64,000 bases of DNA from Natronococcus sp. A-GB7 (GTDB taxonomy: Archaea; Halobacteriota; Halobacteria; Halobacteriales; Natrialbaceae), in the NCBI RefSeq assembly GCF_029688865.1, contig NZ_JARUKV010000003.1, positions 124,001 to 188,000 on the forward strand, given 5' to 3'. Position 1 is the stretch's first letter. Every line of letters begins with the position of its first letter. Position numbers and translations under genes: made by a program. A model generated the notes under the pieces. That model worked only from the letters and a program-made list of their open reading frames with translations. It had not been told where the DNA came from and made no database searches. Shown here piece by piece: positions 7,873 through 16,276 of this stretch.

Positions 7873-9042
7873 TCAGGATCGGGAATCGACCGCGATCGGC
7901 TCGTCGCCGTTCTTGTCGGAATCGACCGTTTCATCGCCGATCGTCCCGGCTTGCTCTCGATCGGTTTCGGTCAGGTCGACCGTCGCACCGAGCTCCTCGA
8001 GGGTCTCGTCGTCGGGGCTCGCCCAGGGGAGGAGTTCACACTGCTCTCGCACGATCTCGCTTTTCTGGTCGACGAAGATGTCGGTCCACACGCCGTACTC
8101 ACAGCGGATCGCCTCCTCGTCGTCGGGAACGGTCACCGTCTCGCCGTCGACGTTCATCGCGAGTTGCGCGCGGATCTCGGCGTCGGTGAACTCGTCGCCG
8201 TCGACGTGGGTCGCGAACCAGTCGACCACCTCGTCGTTGTCCAGCTCGACGACGAAGGTGATCTCCCGACTCTCTCCGGGCGGGATGTTCGTATCGTAGG
8301 TCCCGCGGAGTAGCTCGACCTCGTGGGCGTCCCACTCGGCGACCGACCGCTGGTTGAACGCCATCTCGCCGGTCATCGCGGGCGTCGGCAGCGGATGGAC
8401 GTTCGGGTTGTGGATCTCGTAGGTCAGGTAGAGCTCCGTTCGTTCGTCGGTCACCTCACCCCACTCGGCGTCGGTGTCCCGAATTTCGACGGTCGGTTCG
8501 ACCGCTCCAGTTCCGGAGTCGACCGGCGAGAGCGAGTGCTCTCCCTCCTGTTCGGCGAGCGTCTCCTCGATCATCGGCTCGAGGTCGGTCTCGACCTCGT
8601 CCTCGTGGGTGTGGGCGGGCGATCCCGAGAGCGGTCCGACCGTCGCGTGGGCCGTCAGGTCGACTTCGAGTGCGCTTGTCTCGCCGTTTCGGACGTGCGA
8701 GGCCCACCACGACGGTAGCCGATCGTACTCGAGGTCGGTCCGAAGCTCAGTCGTCGAGTTCCCCGCCGGAACCGCGACGTCGTCGGCCGACCCAGTCGCG
8801 AGAGCCACGTCGTTCATCGCGAGGTCGTACTCGACGCTCAGATCGTCGACCTCGACGCCCGGATTAGGGTTGTCGACCCAGACGGCCGTGATCACCTCGA
8901 TCCGTTCGTCTTCCACCTCGCCCCACGCGTTGTCCTCGAGGCCGGCGTCGGGGAGACCGAGCACACCCGCCGCGGCGAGTCCTCCGAGCGCAGTTGCAGC
9001 GCAGAGACCGACCGCGAGAACGAGTTGAAGATACCGTTTCAT
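7873..9042 (-). CDS. LEA type 2 (WHy) domain protein, two tandem domains
   Basis: A 389-residue protein that begins MKRYLQLVLAVGLCAATALG, an N-terminal membrane anchor or signal. Two LEA_2/WHy beta-sandwich domains follow, about residues 40-150 and 195-320. Each starts with a segment like DAEWGEVTDERTELYLTYEI and an NPN motif (DNPNPG, HNPNVHP). The second also contains GTYDTNIPPGESREI. LEA_2 domains are linked to desiccation and salt tolerance and to non-enzymatic protein protection. The C-terminal 60 residues are acidic and without a recognisable fold. The protein probably sits on the outer membrane face. It converges with the DUF59 gene across 16 nt. Confidence 0.78.
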   Translation of the reverse strand: MKRYLQLVLAVGLCAATALGGLAAAGVLGLPDAGLEDNAWGEVEDERIEVITAVWVDNPNPGVEVDDLSVEYDLAMNDVALATGSADDVAVPAGNSTTELRTDLEYDRLPSWWASHVRNGETSALEVDLTAHATVGPLSGSPAHTHEDEVETDLEPMIEETLAEQEGEHSLSPVDSGTGAVEPTVEIRDTDAEWGEVTDERTELYLTYEIHNPNVHPLPTPAMTGEMAFNQRSVAEWDAHEVELLRGTYDTNIPPGESREITFVVELDNDEVVDWFATHVDGDEFTDAEIRAQLAMNVDGETVTVPDDEEAIRCEYGVWTDIFVDQKSEIVREQCELLPWASPDDETLEELGATVDLTETDREQAGTIGDETVDSDKNGDEPIAVDSRS

Positions 9043-9148
9043 GACGAGCCAACCGAGCTCGATCGATATATTCTTTCGGAGGAGTGGTGAAATATCCCCA
9101 CCGACTCTCGTCTCCGAGACGGTCCGAGAGCGGGGACGGCGACGCCGG

Positions 9149-9646
9149 TTACTTCTCGACCTCGAGCAGCGCCACCCGCTCGCGGACCAGCGCGCCCAGC
9201 GAGGCGTCGGTCGCCGCGCGCTCGCGGTCCGGTATCTCGAAGAACTCCTGGAGGACGTCCTCGTCTGGCGCCTCGAGGGTCGGTTCCGAGCCGGCGAACG
9301 CCGCGAGCTCCCGGACGTCCTCGAGCGCCGCGGCTTCCTCGCCCCCGTCCGCGAGGACGACGGCCCGGTTTCGCCCCTCGCCGACGCCCATCTCGAGCGC
9401 CCGATCGATCTGGCGGCGCCCGGCGGCGTACAGCAGGATCTCGACGGCCCGGTCGCGGGCGACGTTCTCGCCGCGATCGATCGATCGGTCCGCGAGCTCG
9501 ACGGCGCGCTCGAGGTGGCGAGGCCCGGCGACGTAGCGCGCGTCGAACGCCTGCAGGGTGGTTCCGTGCGTCTCGCCGATCTCGCCGATCTCGGCGACGA
9601 ACGAATCGAGGTCGTCGACGTCGAGAACGCATTCGAGGGACTCCAT
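9149..9646 (-). CDS. KEOPS complex subunit Cgi121
   Basis: The 165-residue protein matches haloarchaeal Cgi121, the KEOPS subunit that helps recruit tRNA to the Kae1-Bud32 core for N6-threonylcarbamoyl-adenosine (t6A37) formation. Recognisable segments are LQAFDARYVAG near residue 33, HLERAVELADRSI near 45, and ARDRAVEILLYAAGRRQID near 65, followed by GVGEGRNRAVVL. Its ATG overlaps the TGA of hel308 by one base (TGATG), so it is likely translated by coupling after the helicase. The size fits the family. The gap to the LEA_2 gene holds only a short AT-rich patch. Confidence 0.85.
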   Translation of the reverse strand: MESLECVLDVDDLDSFVAEIGEIGETHGTTLQAFDARYVAGPRHLERAVELADRSIDRGENVARDRAVEILLYAAGRRQIDRALEMGVGEGRNRAVVLADGGEEAAALEDVRELAAFAGSEPTLEAPDEDVLQEFFEIPDRERAATDASLGALVRERVALLEVEK

Positions 9647-11982
9647 CAGAAATCACCCAGGCTGGACTGACTCTCCTCGTCGTCGGTCGCGGTCGCCTCC
9701 GTCTCGGCAGTGCTGTCGTCGCTCGAGTCCGTCGCCGCGGCCGACGCGTCGGCCTCGACGCCGTCCATCGAGGGGTCCTCGCGGCCGACGTTCTCGAGGA
9801 TGTTCTCGGCCGTCTTCTTGCCTTTGAGTGCGCCGAGAACGACCGACTTGTCCGCGCTGCGGAGGTCGGCGGGCGTCTGGATGCCGACCTCGTACAGGTC
9901 TCGGGCGCGTTTGCGCCCGACGCCGCGGACCGAGACGAGCTCGAGCAGCTCCTCGCCGACGCCGTGTTCGACGCGGGCGCGGGCCTCGCGGACCGCGACG
10001 GTCCACTCGCTGTCGATCTCCGCGGCCAGCGACTCGGCCGCGCCGAGGAGCCACTCGGCGGTGTCGACCTTCCCGCGCAGGTCGCCCGGCCCGATCTTGT
10101 ACCGTTCGGTGATCCGTTCCTCGTCGTCCTCCTCGGCCCAGTCCTCGAGCAGTTTCCCCGTCTTCAGGGCCGCGAGCCAGTCCTCGAAGCGGTCCTCCTC
10201 GAACTCGCTGGGCGCGTCGCCGAGCAGCTCGGTCTCGCGTTCGTAGTACAGTTCGCCGAACTTCTCGTCCTCGCCCGAACGGAGGTAGAGCTCGTACATA
10301 TCCGGCGTGCGGGAGATCAGCTGATAGAGTCCCAGCGCGGTGGGTCGATCGTCGGCGTCCTCGAGTCCGTGGACGATCGTCGCGGCGCTCATCGGATCCA
10401 GGTAGAGCCGCGAGACGGTGTGGCCGAGGCTGGTGGCCTCGAGGTCTTCGCTTCGTCCGCCACTGTCCGCGAGGTCGGCTGCGGTCGTGAACGCGCCGGT
10501 GTCAGCCCCTCCGTCACCGCGGTCGCGCTCCACGAAATCGTTGCGCTCGAGGTAGTCGAGCACGCTGTCGGTCACCGTCTCGAGCCGACCCGCCTCCGAT
10601 GACTGGCTTGCGTACAGCGTCGCCTCGAGGAACTCGAGCAATCCCTCTCGCGTGCGGGCGAAGCCTGAGGCGATCGTAGCGAGCACGTGGGTCCGCAGCG
10701 CGGGTTCTGCGGCGAGCTTCGAGCGAACGGGCTCGGGGTCGGCCCAGACGTAGCGGTCGAACAGCTCCTCGCTCTCGTCGTGGCTCTTCGCGAGCAACAC
10801 GGCCTCACCGTAGGGGTCGAGCCCCGGTCGTCCGGCACGGCCCATCATCTGGTGGACCTCGAGGACGTCGAGCGGGGCCATTCCACCCGCACTCGGATCG
10901 AATCGCCGCCAGTCCCTGACGATGACTCGCCGGGCCGGAGTGTTCACCCCTGCGGCGAGGGTGGGCGTCGCCGAGATCACCTTCAGCAGGCGCTCGCGGA
11001 AGGCGTCCTCGACGAGCGAGCGCTGGGTGCTCGAGAGGCCGGCGTGGTGGAACGCCGACCCTCGCTCGACGCAGTCGGCGAGGTCCGTGCTCGTCTCGGT
11101 GTCGCTGTCGTCGCGGATCTCCTCGGCCAGTTCGGCGAGGTCGTTCCGTTCGTCGTCGGTCAGCTCCCGGCTCGTCACCTGTCCCAGCCGCCGGGCTGCG
11201 GCCTCGGCGTTGCGCCGCGAGTTGACGAACACGAGCGAGGACCCGCCTTCCTGGACGATGTCGCGGACGAGGGCGGCCTCCTGCTTTTCGCTCCCTTCGA
11301 CGGGCACCTCGCGGGTCGAGCCGTCGTCGAAGTTCAGGGCGTTGCCGTAGTGGACGCCCATCTGCAGGTCGATCGGCCGCCAGTCGGTGTCGACGAGTTC
11401 GGCGTCGAGCCACGCCGCAATTTCGTCGGCGTTGCCGACCGTGGCCGACAGCGCGACGGTCTGGAGGTCGGGGTTGAGACGGCGCAGTTTGGCGAGGGTG
11501 ACCTCGAGCGTCGGCCCCCGGTTGCGGTCGTCGATGAGGTGAACCTCGTCGCTGACGACACAGGTGAGCTCGGAGAGCCAGCTCGCGCCGTTGCGGACGA
11601 GCGAGTCGACCTTCTCGCTGGTGGCGACGACGATGTCCTTCGTGGCGAGCCAGTCGCTGGTCGACTCGTAGTTGCCGGTGGTCACGCCGACGTCGACGCC
11701 GAACGACTCGTAGGCCGCGAACTCCTCGCGTTTCTCGCTGGCGAGCGCCCGCAGCGGCACGATGTACAGTGCCTTCCCGCCGCGCTCGATCGCCGACAGC
11801 ATCGACAGCGCGGCGATCATGGTCTTCCCGCTCGCCGTGGGGACGGCCGCGACGAGGTTCTCCCCCTCGGTCGCGCCGGCCTCGACGGCCTCGGCCTGGG
11901 GCGGGTAGAGCTCCTCGATCCCCTCGCTGCGGAAGTGCTCGACGGCGCCGGGCGGGAGCCCCGACAGCTCCTCGATGTTCAT
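9646..11982 (-). CDS. hel308: ATP-dependent DNA helicase Hel308
   Basis: This 778-residue superfamily-2 helicase unwinds lagging-strand structures at stalled forks in archaea. Walker A VPTASGKT is at residues 48-55, and the DEAH-box variant DEVHLID follows near 146. SATVGN (motif III), FVNSRRNAE (motif IV) and MMGRAGRPG (motif VI, near 363) are all present. The C-terminus carries a helix-hairpin-helix ([13 protein letters not shown], near 670) and an acidic tail ending SSLGDF. The open frame runs another 116 codons upstream, but the ATG at 11982 gives [12 protein letters not shown], the family start. The tail is longer and more acidic than in non-halophiles. Confidence 0.93.
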   Translation of the reverse strand: MNIEELSGLPPGAVEHFRSEGIEELYPPQAEAVEAGATEGENLVAAVPTASGKTMIAALSMLSAIERGGKALYIVPLRALASEKREEFAAYESFGVDVGVTTGNYESTSDWLATKDIVVATSEKVDSLVRNGASWLSELTCVVSDEVHLIDDRNRGPTLEVTLAKLRRLNPDLQTVALSATVGNADEIAAWLDAELVDTDWRPIDLQMGVHYGNALNFDDGSTREVPVEGSEKQEAALVRDIVQEGGSSLVFVNSRRNAEAAARRLGQVTSRELTDDERNDLAELAEEIRDDSDTETSTDLADCVERGSAFHHAGLSSTQRSLVEDAFRERLLKVISATPTLAAGVNTPARRVIVRDWRRFDPSAGGMAPLDVLEVHQMMGRAGRPGLDPYGEAVLLAKSHDESEELFDRYVWADPEPVRSKLAAEPALRTHVLATIASGFARTREGLLEFLEATLYASQSSEAGRLETVTDSVLDYLERNDFVERDRGDGGADTGAFTTAADLADSGGRSEDLEATSLGHTVSRLYLDPMSAATIVHGLEDADDRPTALGLYQLISRTPDMYELYLRSGEDEKFGELYYERETELLGDAPSEFEEDRFEDWLAALKTGKLLEDWAEEDDEERITERYKIGPGDLRGKVDTAEWLLGAAESLAAEIDSEWTVAVREARARVEHGVGEELLELVSVRGVGRKRARDLYEVGIQTPADLRSADKSVVLGALKGKKTAENILENVGREDPSMDGVEADASAAATDSSDDSTAETEATATDDEESQSSLGDF

Positions 11983-12265
11983 TACCCGCAGTTGGCGCGT
12001 CCTGCGGTTTAAACTGTCGTCTTCGGGGACTCGGGGCACCGACGAACCACCTCCGGGCTCGGGTTCACTCCCGGAGCTCCCCCCGCTGCCGGTGAGACGT
12101 CGCGAGTCTATACCGATCCACCAACCGTTCCGAGACCGAACGCCAGCAAGGACGGGCGAGGAACTCCCTCGAGCCCGGTCTACTCCGTCGGTTCGGTGGC
12201 TCGTCCACGCTGGCGCACCGTCCATGGGCGACAGACCGATTGCGGTGGCGCTCGAAACCGATGAC

Positions 12266-12700
12266 ATGGCCGATCCCGACCGCGTCCTCGTTCCCACGTT
12301 CGGTCGACCGCGAGAGGACGAGGCCCTCACTTACGCCCTCGAGACGTTTCCCGAGGCCGACGTCACGCTACTCGCGGTGGTCACGCCGCTCGACGCGCCG
12401 ATGAGCGAAGGGGGAGTGCTCGAGCGCGACGAGGCCCGGGCCGACGAGGCTCGAGACTGCGCGACCCGACTGCTCGCGTCGATCGCCGATCCGTCCGCGA
12501 CCGACCGAGTCGGGATCGAAACCGCGGCGGGCCGACCCGGGACGGTCGTTCCTCGATACGCGACAAACCACGACGTCGATCAGGTCGTCATGCACGGCCA
12601 CGACCGCACGTCGTCGGGGCTTCTCAGACGGGTTCTCGGCCGCGGAATCGCCGCGACGGTCGTCGAACGGATCGATCGCCCGGTGACGGTGCTCGAGTGA
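12266..12700 (+). CDS. Universal stress protein, UspA family
   Basis: A 144-residue single-domain Usp that begins [13 protein letters not shown], with the strand-helix start [20 protein letters not shown]. It ends with the nucleotide-loop region [18 protein letters not shown] and the strand DRPVTVLE. The family binds ATP or AMP and acts in stress adaptation by a poorly defined mechanism. ATG codons at 12224 and 12266 are both in frame; the later one puts the first beta strand at the usual distance from the N-terminus. It converges with the phosphate permease across 2 nt. Confidence 0.82.
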   Translation: MADPDRVLVPTFGRPREDEALTYALETFPEADVTLLAVVTPLDAPMSEGGVLERDEARADEARDCATRLLASIADPSATDRVGIETAAGRPGTVVPRYATNHDVDQVVMHGHDRTSSGLLRRVLGRGIAATVVERIDRPVTVLE

Positions 12701-12702
12701 GA

Positions 12703-13926
12703 TCAGCCGCCGATGACCGCTGCGAGCGCTCGATAGAGCCCGTAGCCGACGAGTATCGAACTCCCCAGCGTCAGCAACCAGAACGTGACGGTAAAGCCGA
12801 TCTTCCGTTTCGAGACGCCGGCCGAGCCCGCGGCCAGCCCGCCGCCGATGACTCCCGAGAGGATGATGTTGTTCAGCGAGATCGGAATGCCGAGTGCGAT
12901 CGCCAGCTGGGCGATGACGAACCCAGGGACGAGCGCCGCAATCGAGCGCCGCACCCCGAGCTGGGCGTACTCCCGCGATGTGGCCTGTAACAGTCGCGGT
13001 GCGCCCATCCAGGCGCCGGCAAGGATCCCGGCGGCCCCCAGCGCGAGCAGCGTGATTCCCGGCAGTCCGAGTTCGATCCGAAACAGATTCTCGAGGGGAC
13101 CGGTCGCGAGTCCGACCTGCGATCCCCCCGAGGAGAACGCGACGATGCTGCCGAGGACGAGCAGGAACGATCGGATGCCGTCCTCGACGGAGTCGAGCAC
13201 TCGCTTGCGGACCCAGAAGAACGCGAGGGCGCCGACGACGACCGTCACGAGAACGGTGCCGAGGTCGACGTCTCCGACCAGCACCGGCCCGCCGCCGAAC
13301 TGGCGGGAGACGAACCTCGCGAGAGTCCCCTGGTCAGCCGTCGGGTCGGGGATAACGCCGAGCCGGATGTTCGCGACGATCGCGCCGACGATACCCGCGA
13401 GCAGCGGGACTCCGACGGACTCGGGGATGTCGTCTCGACGCAGGGTGATTGCCGTCGCGTACGCCAGCCCGCCGGACATAAACGGCACCAGCAACCAGAA
13501 GGTGCCGAGGCGCTGGTAGGTTGCCATCGCCGGATCGCCGCCCAGCGAGAGGCCGACGCCGACCATCGCGCCCGTCGTCGCGAACGCCGCGGGGATCGGG
13601 TATCGGGTGTAGATCCCGACCGCCATGAACGTCGCGGCGGTCATCAGTCCGGCCGTGGCCGCAAGGGGTGTGATCGTGACGCCGTCGATGAGATCCGCAC
13701 CGACCGTCTCGGAGATGCTCCCGCCCTGCATGAGCGCGCCGGCAGCCGCGAGCAGGCCGATGACGAACGCCGCCCGCATCGTCGAGATCGCGTTCGCGCC
13801 GATGGCGGGTGCAAACGGCGGCGAGTTGCTGTTCGCCCCCAGCACCCACGCCATGAACAGACAGGTGACGATGGCGGTTCCAACGAGAACGGCGAACGAC
13901 AGAGCGACCATTCGGTGGAAAGACAC
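12703..13926 (-). CDS. Inorganic phosphate transporter, Pit family
   Basis: A 407-residue permease with about ten membrane segments. It should bring in phosphate, usually as a metal-phosphate complex, using the proton or sodium gradient. The family signatures appear as GANSNSPPFAPAIGANAIS near residue 30 (in place of the usual GANDVAN-like sequence). A second repeat near residue 310 is GAWMGAPRLLQATSREYAQLG. The inverted-repeat topology with a long central loop fits PF01384. No PhoU-like regulator is next to it, which is a common partner of Pit in archaea. The ATG at 13926 is followed at once by the first hydrophobic helix. Confidence 0.88.
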   Translation of the reverse strand: MSFHRMVALSFAVLVGTAIVTCLFMAWVLGANSNSPPFAPAIGANAISTMRAAFVIGLLAAAGALMQGGSISETVGADLIDGVTITPLAATAGLMTAATFMAVGIYTRYPIPAAFATTGAMVGVGLSLGGDPAMATYQRLGTFWLLVPFMSGGLAYATAITLRRDDIPESVGVPLLAGIVGAIVANIRLGVIPDPTADQGTLARFVSRQFGGGPVLVGDVDLGTVLVTVVVGALAFFWVRKRVLDSVEDGIRSFLLVLGSIVAFSSGGSQVGLATGPLENLFRIELGLPGITLLALGAAGILAGAWMGAPRLLQATSREYAQLGVRRSIAALVPGFVIAQLAIALGIPISLNNIILSGVIGGGLAAGSAGVSKRKIGFTVTFWLLTLGSSILVGYGLYRALAAVIGG

Positions 13927-14003
13927 TCACTCTCGCAGGACAAAAACGTTCGTTCACCGCGGCTGTCGTTCGGCGGGCCATCGCCTCTCGGATCGAAGGG
14001 CGG

Positions 14004-14738
14004 CTACGCTTCCGGAACCTCGTAGCTTCCCTCGAGGTGATCGATCAGTTCGCCGACGAACGCGGGATCGTACGTCCAGACGCCGTCGTACTCCCCGGGC
14101 TGGCGCTCCTCGGCGACCAGCGCACAGCTCTGACGGTCGGTGTCGGCGGCCTCGAAGACGACGAACCAGAACCGACCGATCTCGCCCGACGCGGAGACCA
14201 CCGACGGCCCTTCGAGGGGCGCGTCCCACGCGTCGTCGAGAAACGCCGTTACCGAGAGCGTTCCCCGAGCCGCCAGGCGCTCGTACACCGCGAGCTGATC
14301 GGCGAACGCCGCCTCGCGCTGGAAGCCGGCGTACAGGGTGCCGTCGGCGACTCGCCACGCTCGCTCCTCGATCTCCCGCGAGACCGCGAGCAGCTGTCGC
14401 CGACCGGCCGAGGCGAACGGCGTCCCATCCAGAAAGTCGAGCAGCTCCCGGAGGTCGACGTCGGTCTCCTCGAGCGTCCAGGGCGGGTGGATCTCCGGCG
14501 AGAGGATCGCGTCGAACCCCTCGAGACCCAGCGCGCCTCGGAACTCGCCGTCGGAATCGCGGATCACCACGAACCCGTTCTCGAACGCCGCGGCTCGGCG
14601 GTACTCGACCGCGACGTTCCGGCTCGTGAACTGGCGCTGTAGGTCGACCGCGACGTCGCTATCGCTCGCGTGTACCTCGAGTCGCTTTCGGTCGGCTTCG
14701 GCGCGCTCGAGCGCTTCGTCGAGCGTCTCGAGACTCAT
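14004..14738 (-). CDS. DICT sensory domain protein
   Basis: The 244-residue protein belongs to the haloarchaeal DICT-domain regulators. Its N-terminal third is a coiled DNA-binding-like or spacer region with FTSRNVAVEYRRA. The DICT part contains ENGFVVIRDSDGEFRGALG near 55, and the C-terminal part contains IGRFWFVVFEAADTDRQSCAL near 185. The product is cytoplasmic. DICT proteins pair with HTH or GGDEF outputs and are thought to sense light or small ligands, but none has a firm ligand. Its ATG overlaps the stop of the upstream winged-helix gene by four bases (ATGA), so the two form a coupled operon. The target genes are unknown. Confidence 0.8.
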   Translation of the reverse strand: MSLETLDEALERAEADRKRLEVHASDSDVAVDLQRQFTSRNVAVEYRRAAAFENGFVVIRDSDGEFRGALGLEGFDAILSPEIHPPWTLEETDVDLRELLDFLDGTPFASAGRRQLLAVSREIEERAWRVADGTLYAGFQREAAFADQLAVYERLAARGTLSVTAFLDDAWDAPLEGPSVVSASGEIGRFWFVVFEAADTDRQSCALVAEERQPGEYDGVWTYDPAFVGELIDHLEGSYEVPEA

Positions 14739-15097
14739 TCACCGACCCCGAGCACGTCGTAGACGGCCGGCGGTACGTCGACCTCCTCGACCGTCCCGTC
14801 GACCGGATCGAACCCGATCAGCCCGTGGTCCTGGAGCCGGGGGAGGACCGAGTGATGGAGGTAAATGTACGCTCGCTCGTACTCCGACTCGCCGCCTATC
14901 CGGCCGTCCTCGGCGGCGACGGAGCCGGTGATGGCAGCGGCGAGTTCGTCGACTGTCGCGTTCGGGTGATCGTACAGGTACGCGAGCGTGATGCGGACCT
15001 CCCGCGTCGAGAGAAGTCCGAGGAGTTCGTCGACGTCGTGCTCGGACACGGCGTCCGCGAGCGCGGAGAGATCCTCGAGACTATCTTTCATGATCAT
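14735..15097 (-). CDS. Winged-helix regulator (DUF7344-like)
   Basis: A 120-residue protein with one winged helix-turn-helix: LLGLLSTREVRITLAYLYDH (about residues 25-45), ATVDELAAAI, then IYLHHSVLPRLQDHGLIGFD. This is the layout of small haloarchaeal DUF7344-type regulators. An in-frame ATG two codons later is an equally good start; a TATA-like TTATAC about 26 nt upstream suits either. The gene is the first of a coupled pair with the DICT protein, which may be its sensory partner. DNA binding is inferred from the fold only. Confidence 0.72.
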   Translation of the reverse strand: MIMKDSLEDLSALADAVSEHDVDELLGLLSTREVRITLAYLYDHPNATVDELAAAITGSVAAEDGRIGGESEYERAYIYLHHSVLPRLQDHGLIGFDPVDGTVEEVDVPPAVYDVLGVGE

Positions 15098-15283
15098 TCA
15101 TTTACTTAGATCCTCGACGGTATAAGCCGTATCCTGTTCGATCGGGACAGTCGTCGGTCGAAATATATCAGAAAATGGAGGCTGTCGAACACATTCCGTC
15201 CCAGAGCGAGGGGAGGGTCGGGAGCCCGACGCTCGGTCGCCACGACCGCTAACGATTTACGACGATCAGTCCAACTCTCGGCC

Positions 15284-15529
15284 ATGAGAGTCGAGTTCGA
15301 CGAGGAGACCTGTATCGGGATGTACCAGTGTGTCGCCGAGTGGGACGCCTTCGAGAAGGACAAGTCGGCGGGGAAGGCGATCCTCGAGGACAGCGAGGAA
15401 GTCGAGGACGGACTCTTCGTCCGCGAGGTGCCCGAGGAGGCCGAACTCGACGCGAAGTTCGCGGCCCGGACCTGTCCCGTCGACGCGATCACGATCTACG
15501 ACGACGACGGCGAGCAGTTGATTCCCTGA
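15284..15529 (+). CDS. [3Fe-4S]-type ferredoxin, probable P450 partner
   Basis: The 81-residue protein has three cysteines in the pattern C-x5-C (ETCIGMYQC) and a distal CP in ARTCPVDAI. The second Cys of the usual CxxCxxC is absent. This is the arrangement of small ferredoxins that carry a [3Fe-4S] cluster and deliver electrons to cytochrome P450s. An acidic stretch of about 35 residues between the motifs fits a halophilic surface. The P450 gene lies 750 nt downstream on the same strand, with an HTH_10 regulator between them on the opposite strand. A TATA-like TTTA about 27 nt before the ATG suggests a separate leaderless promoter. Confidence 0.82.
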   Translation: MRVEFDEETCIGMYQCVAEWDAFEKDKSAGKAILEDSEEVEDGLFVREVPEEAELDAKFAARTCPVDAITIYDDDGEQLIP

Positions 15530-15541
15530 CCGGCCGCTTTT

Positions 15542-16195
15542 CTACCGCCGTAGCGCCGCATCGACCAGCTCCCTCTCCGCCGACCGCAGCAGCGTCGACG
15601 CCGCGCTCTCGGAACACTCGAGCTCCTCGGCTACCGTCGCGAGTTCGCCGCTCCGGGGGATTTCGTAGTAGCCTGCGTCGCGGGCGACCTCGAGCGCTTC
15701 GAACTGTCTGGCCGTGAGTCGGCCGGCCAGGGTCTCCGAGCGGCGCTGGTGTTCGCTCACGCGCGTGACCTCGACGTCGACGCCGTCGGGGGCACGCTCG
15801 AGTAGCCCCGACATGGCTTCGGGCTCTCCGAGGACGGTGACGTGGACGTTCTCCCGACCAGTGTAGACCATCGGCGGCACGACCACCAGCCCGGGAACGT
15901 CGAACGTTCCCAGCAGGGTGGCGTCGGCCGCCCGCAGGTCCATCTCGACGTAGCCGTAGAACGTGTCCGTATCGATCGGCGTGACGTCGTACCGGCGAAC
16001 TGAGTCGAGATCCTCGGCCAGGTTTCCGAGTGCGCCGGGGTCGCCGACGATCAGCGAGAGAAAGCGCACGGTTTCGGACTCTTCGTCGACTTCCCAGGAG
16101 AGCACTTCCTCGCGCCGGAACGACTCGAGTGGCTCCTCGGGCGCCGGCAGTTGCATCGACGGCGGAAGCCGGAGCGTGAGGTCTGCCGACTGCAT
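15542..16195 (-). CDS. HTH_10 (bacterio-opsin activator-like) regulator
   Basis: The 217-residue protein has a mixed alpha/beta N-terminal part (residues 1-155) of the kind found in haloarchaeal Bat-like regulators. A C-terminal HTH_10 domain follows, containing LTARQFEALEVARDAGYYEIP near 165 and ELECSESAASTLLRSAE near 195. The ATG at 16195 was chosen over longer frames because homologues start close to this point and a TATA-like box lies 21-27 nt upstream. It sits between the ferredoxin and P450 genes and diverges from the P450, so it is a natural candidate to control them. No ligand-binding domain such as PAS is present. Confidence 0.82.
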   Translation of the reverse strand: MQSADLTLRLPPSMQLPAPEEPLESFRREEVLSWEVDEESETVRFLSLIVGDPGALGNLAEDLDSVRRYDVTPIDTDTFYGYVEMDLRAADATLLGTFDVPGLVVVPPMVYTGRENVHVTVLGEPEAMSGLLERAPDGVDVEVTRVSEHQRRSETLAGRLTARQFEALEVARDAGYYEIPRSGELATVAEELECSESAASTLLRSAERELVDAALRR

Positions 16196-16209
16196 ACCGG
16201 TCGTTCGAC

Positions 16210-16222
16210 GAGATAATATAAA
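16210..16222. promoter_or_regulatory. AT-rich promoter element between HTH_10 and P450 genes
   Basis: The sequence AGATAATATAAAG is the only AT-rich patch in the 81-nt divergent gap. It is well placed as a TATA box for the leftward regulator start at 16195. On the other strand it could serve the P450 with a leader of about 35 nt. A shared promoter would tie the regulator to the P450. Confidence 0.4.
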
Positions 16223-16276
16223 GAAGTTCAGTGCTTCGGGAGAGCACCGACACTCGTTCGCTTCGAAGAAGCGGGT

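Noticed and set aside
11983-12330. Upstream extension of the Hel308 frame by 116 codons
   Set aside because: The extension is low-complexity and overlaps the promoter and start of the universal stress gene; Hel308 proteins start at MNIEEL-like sequence.
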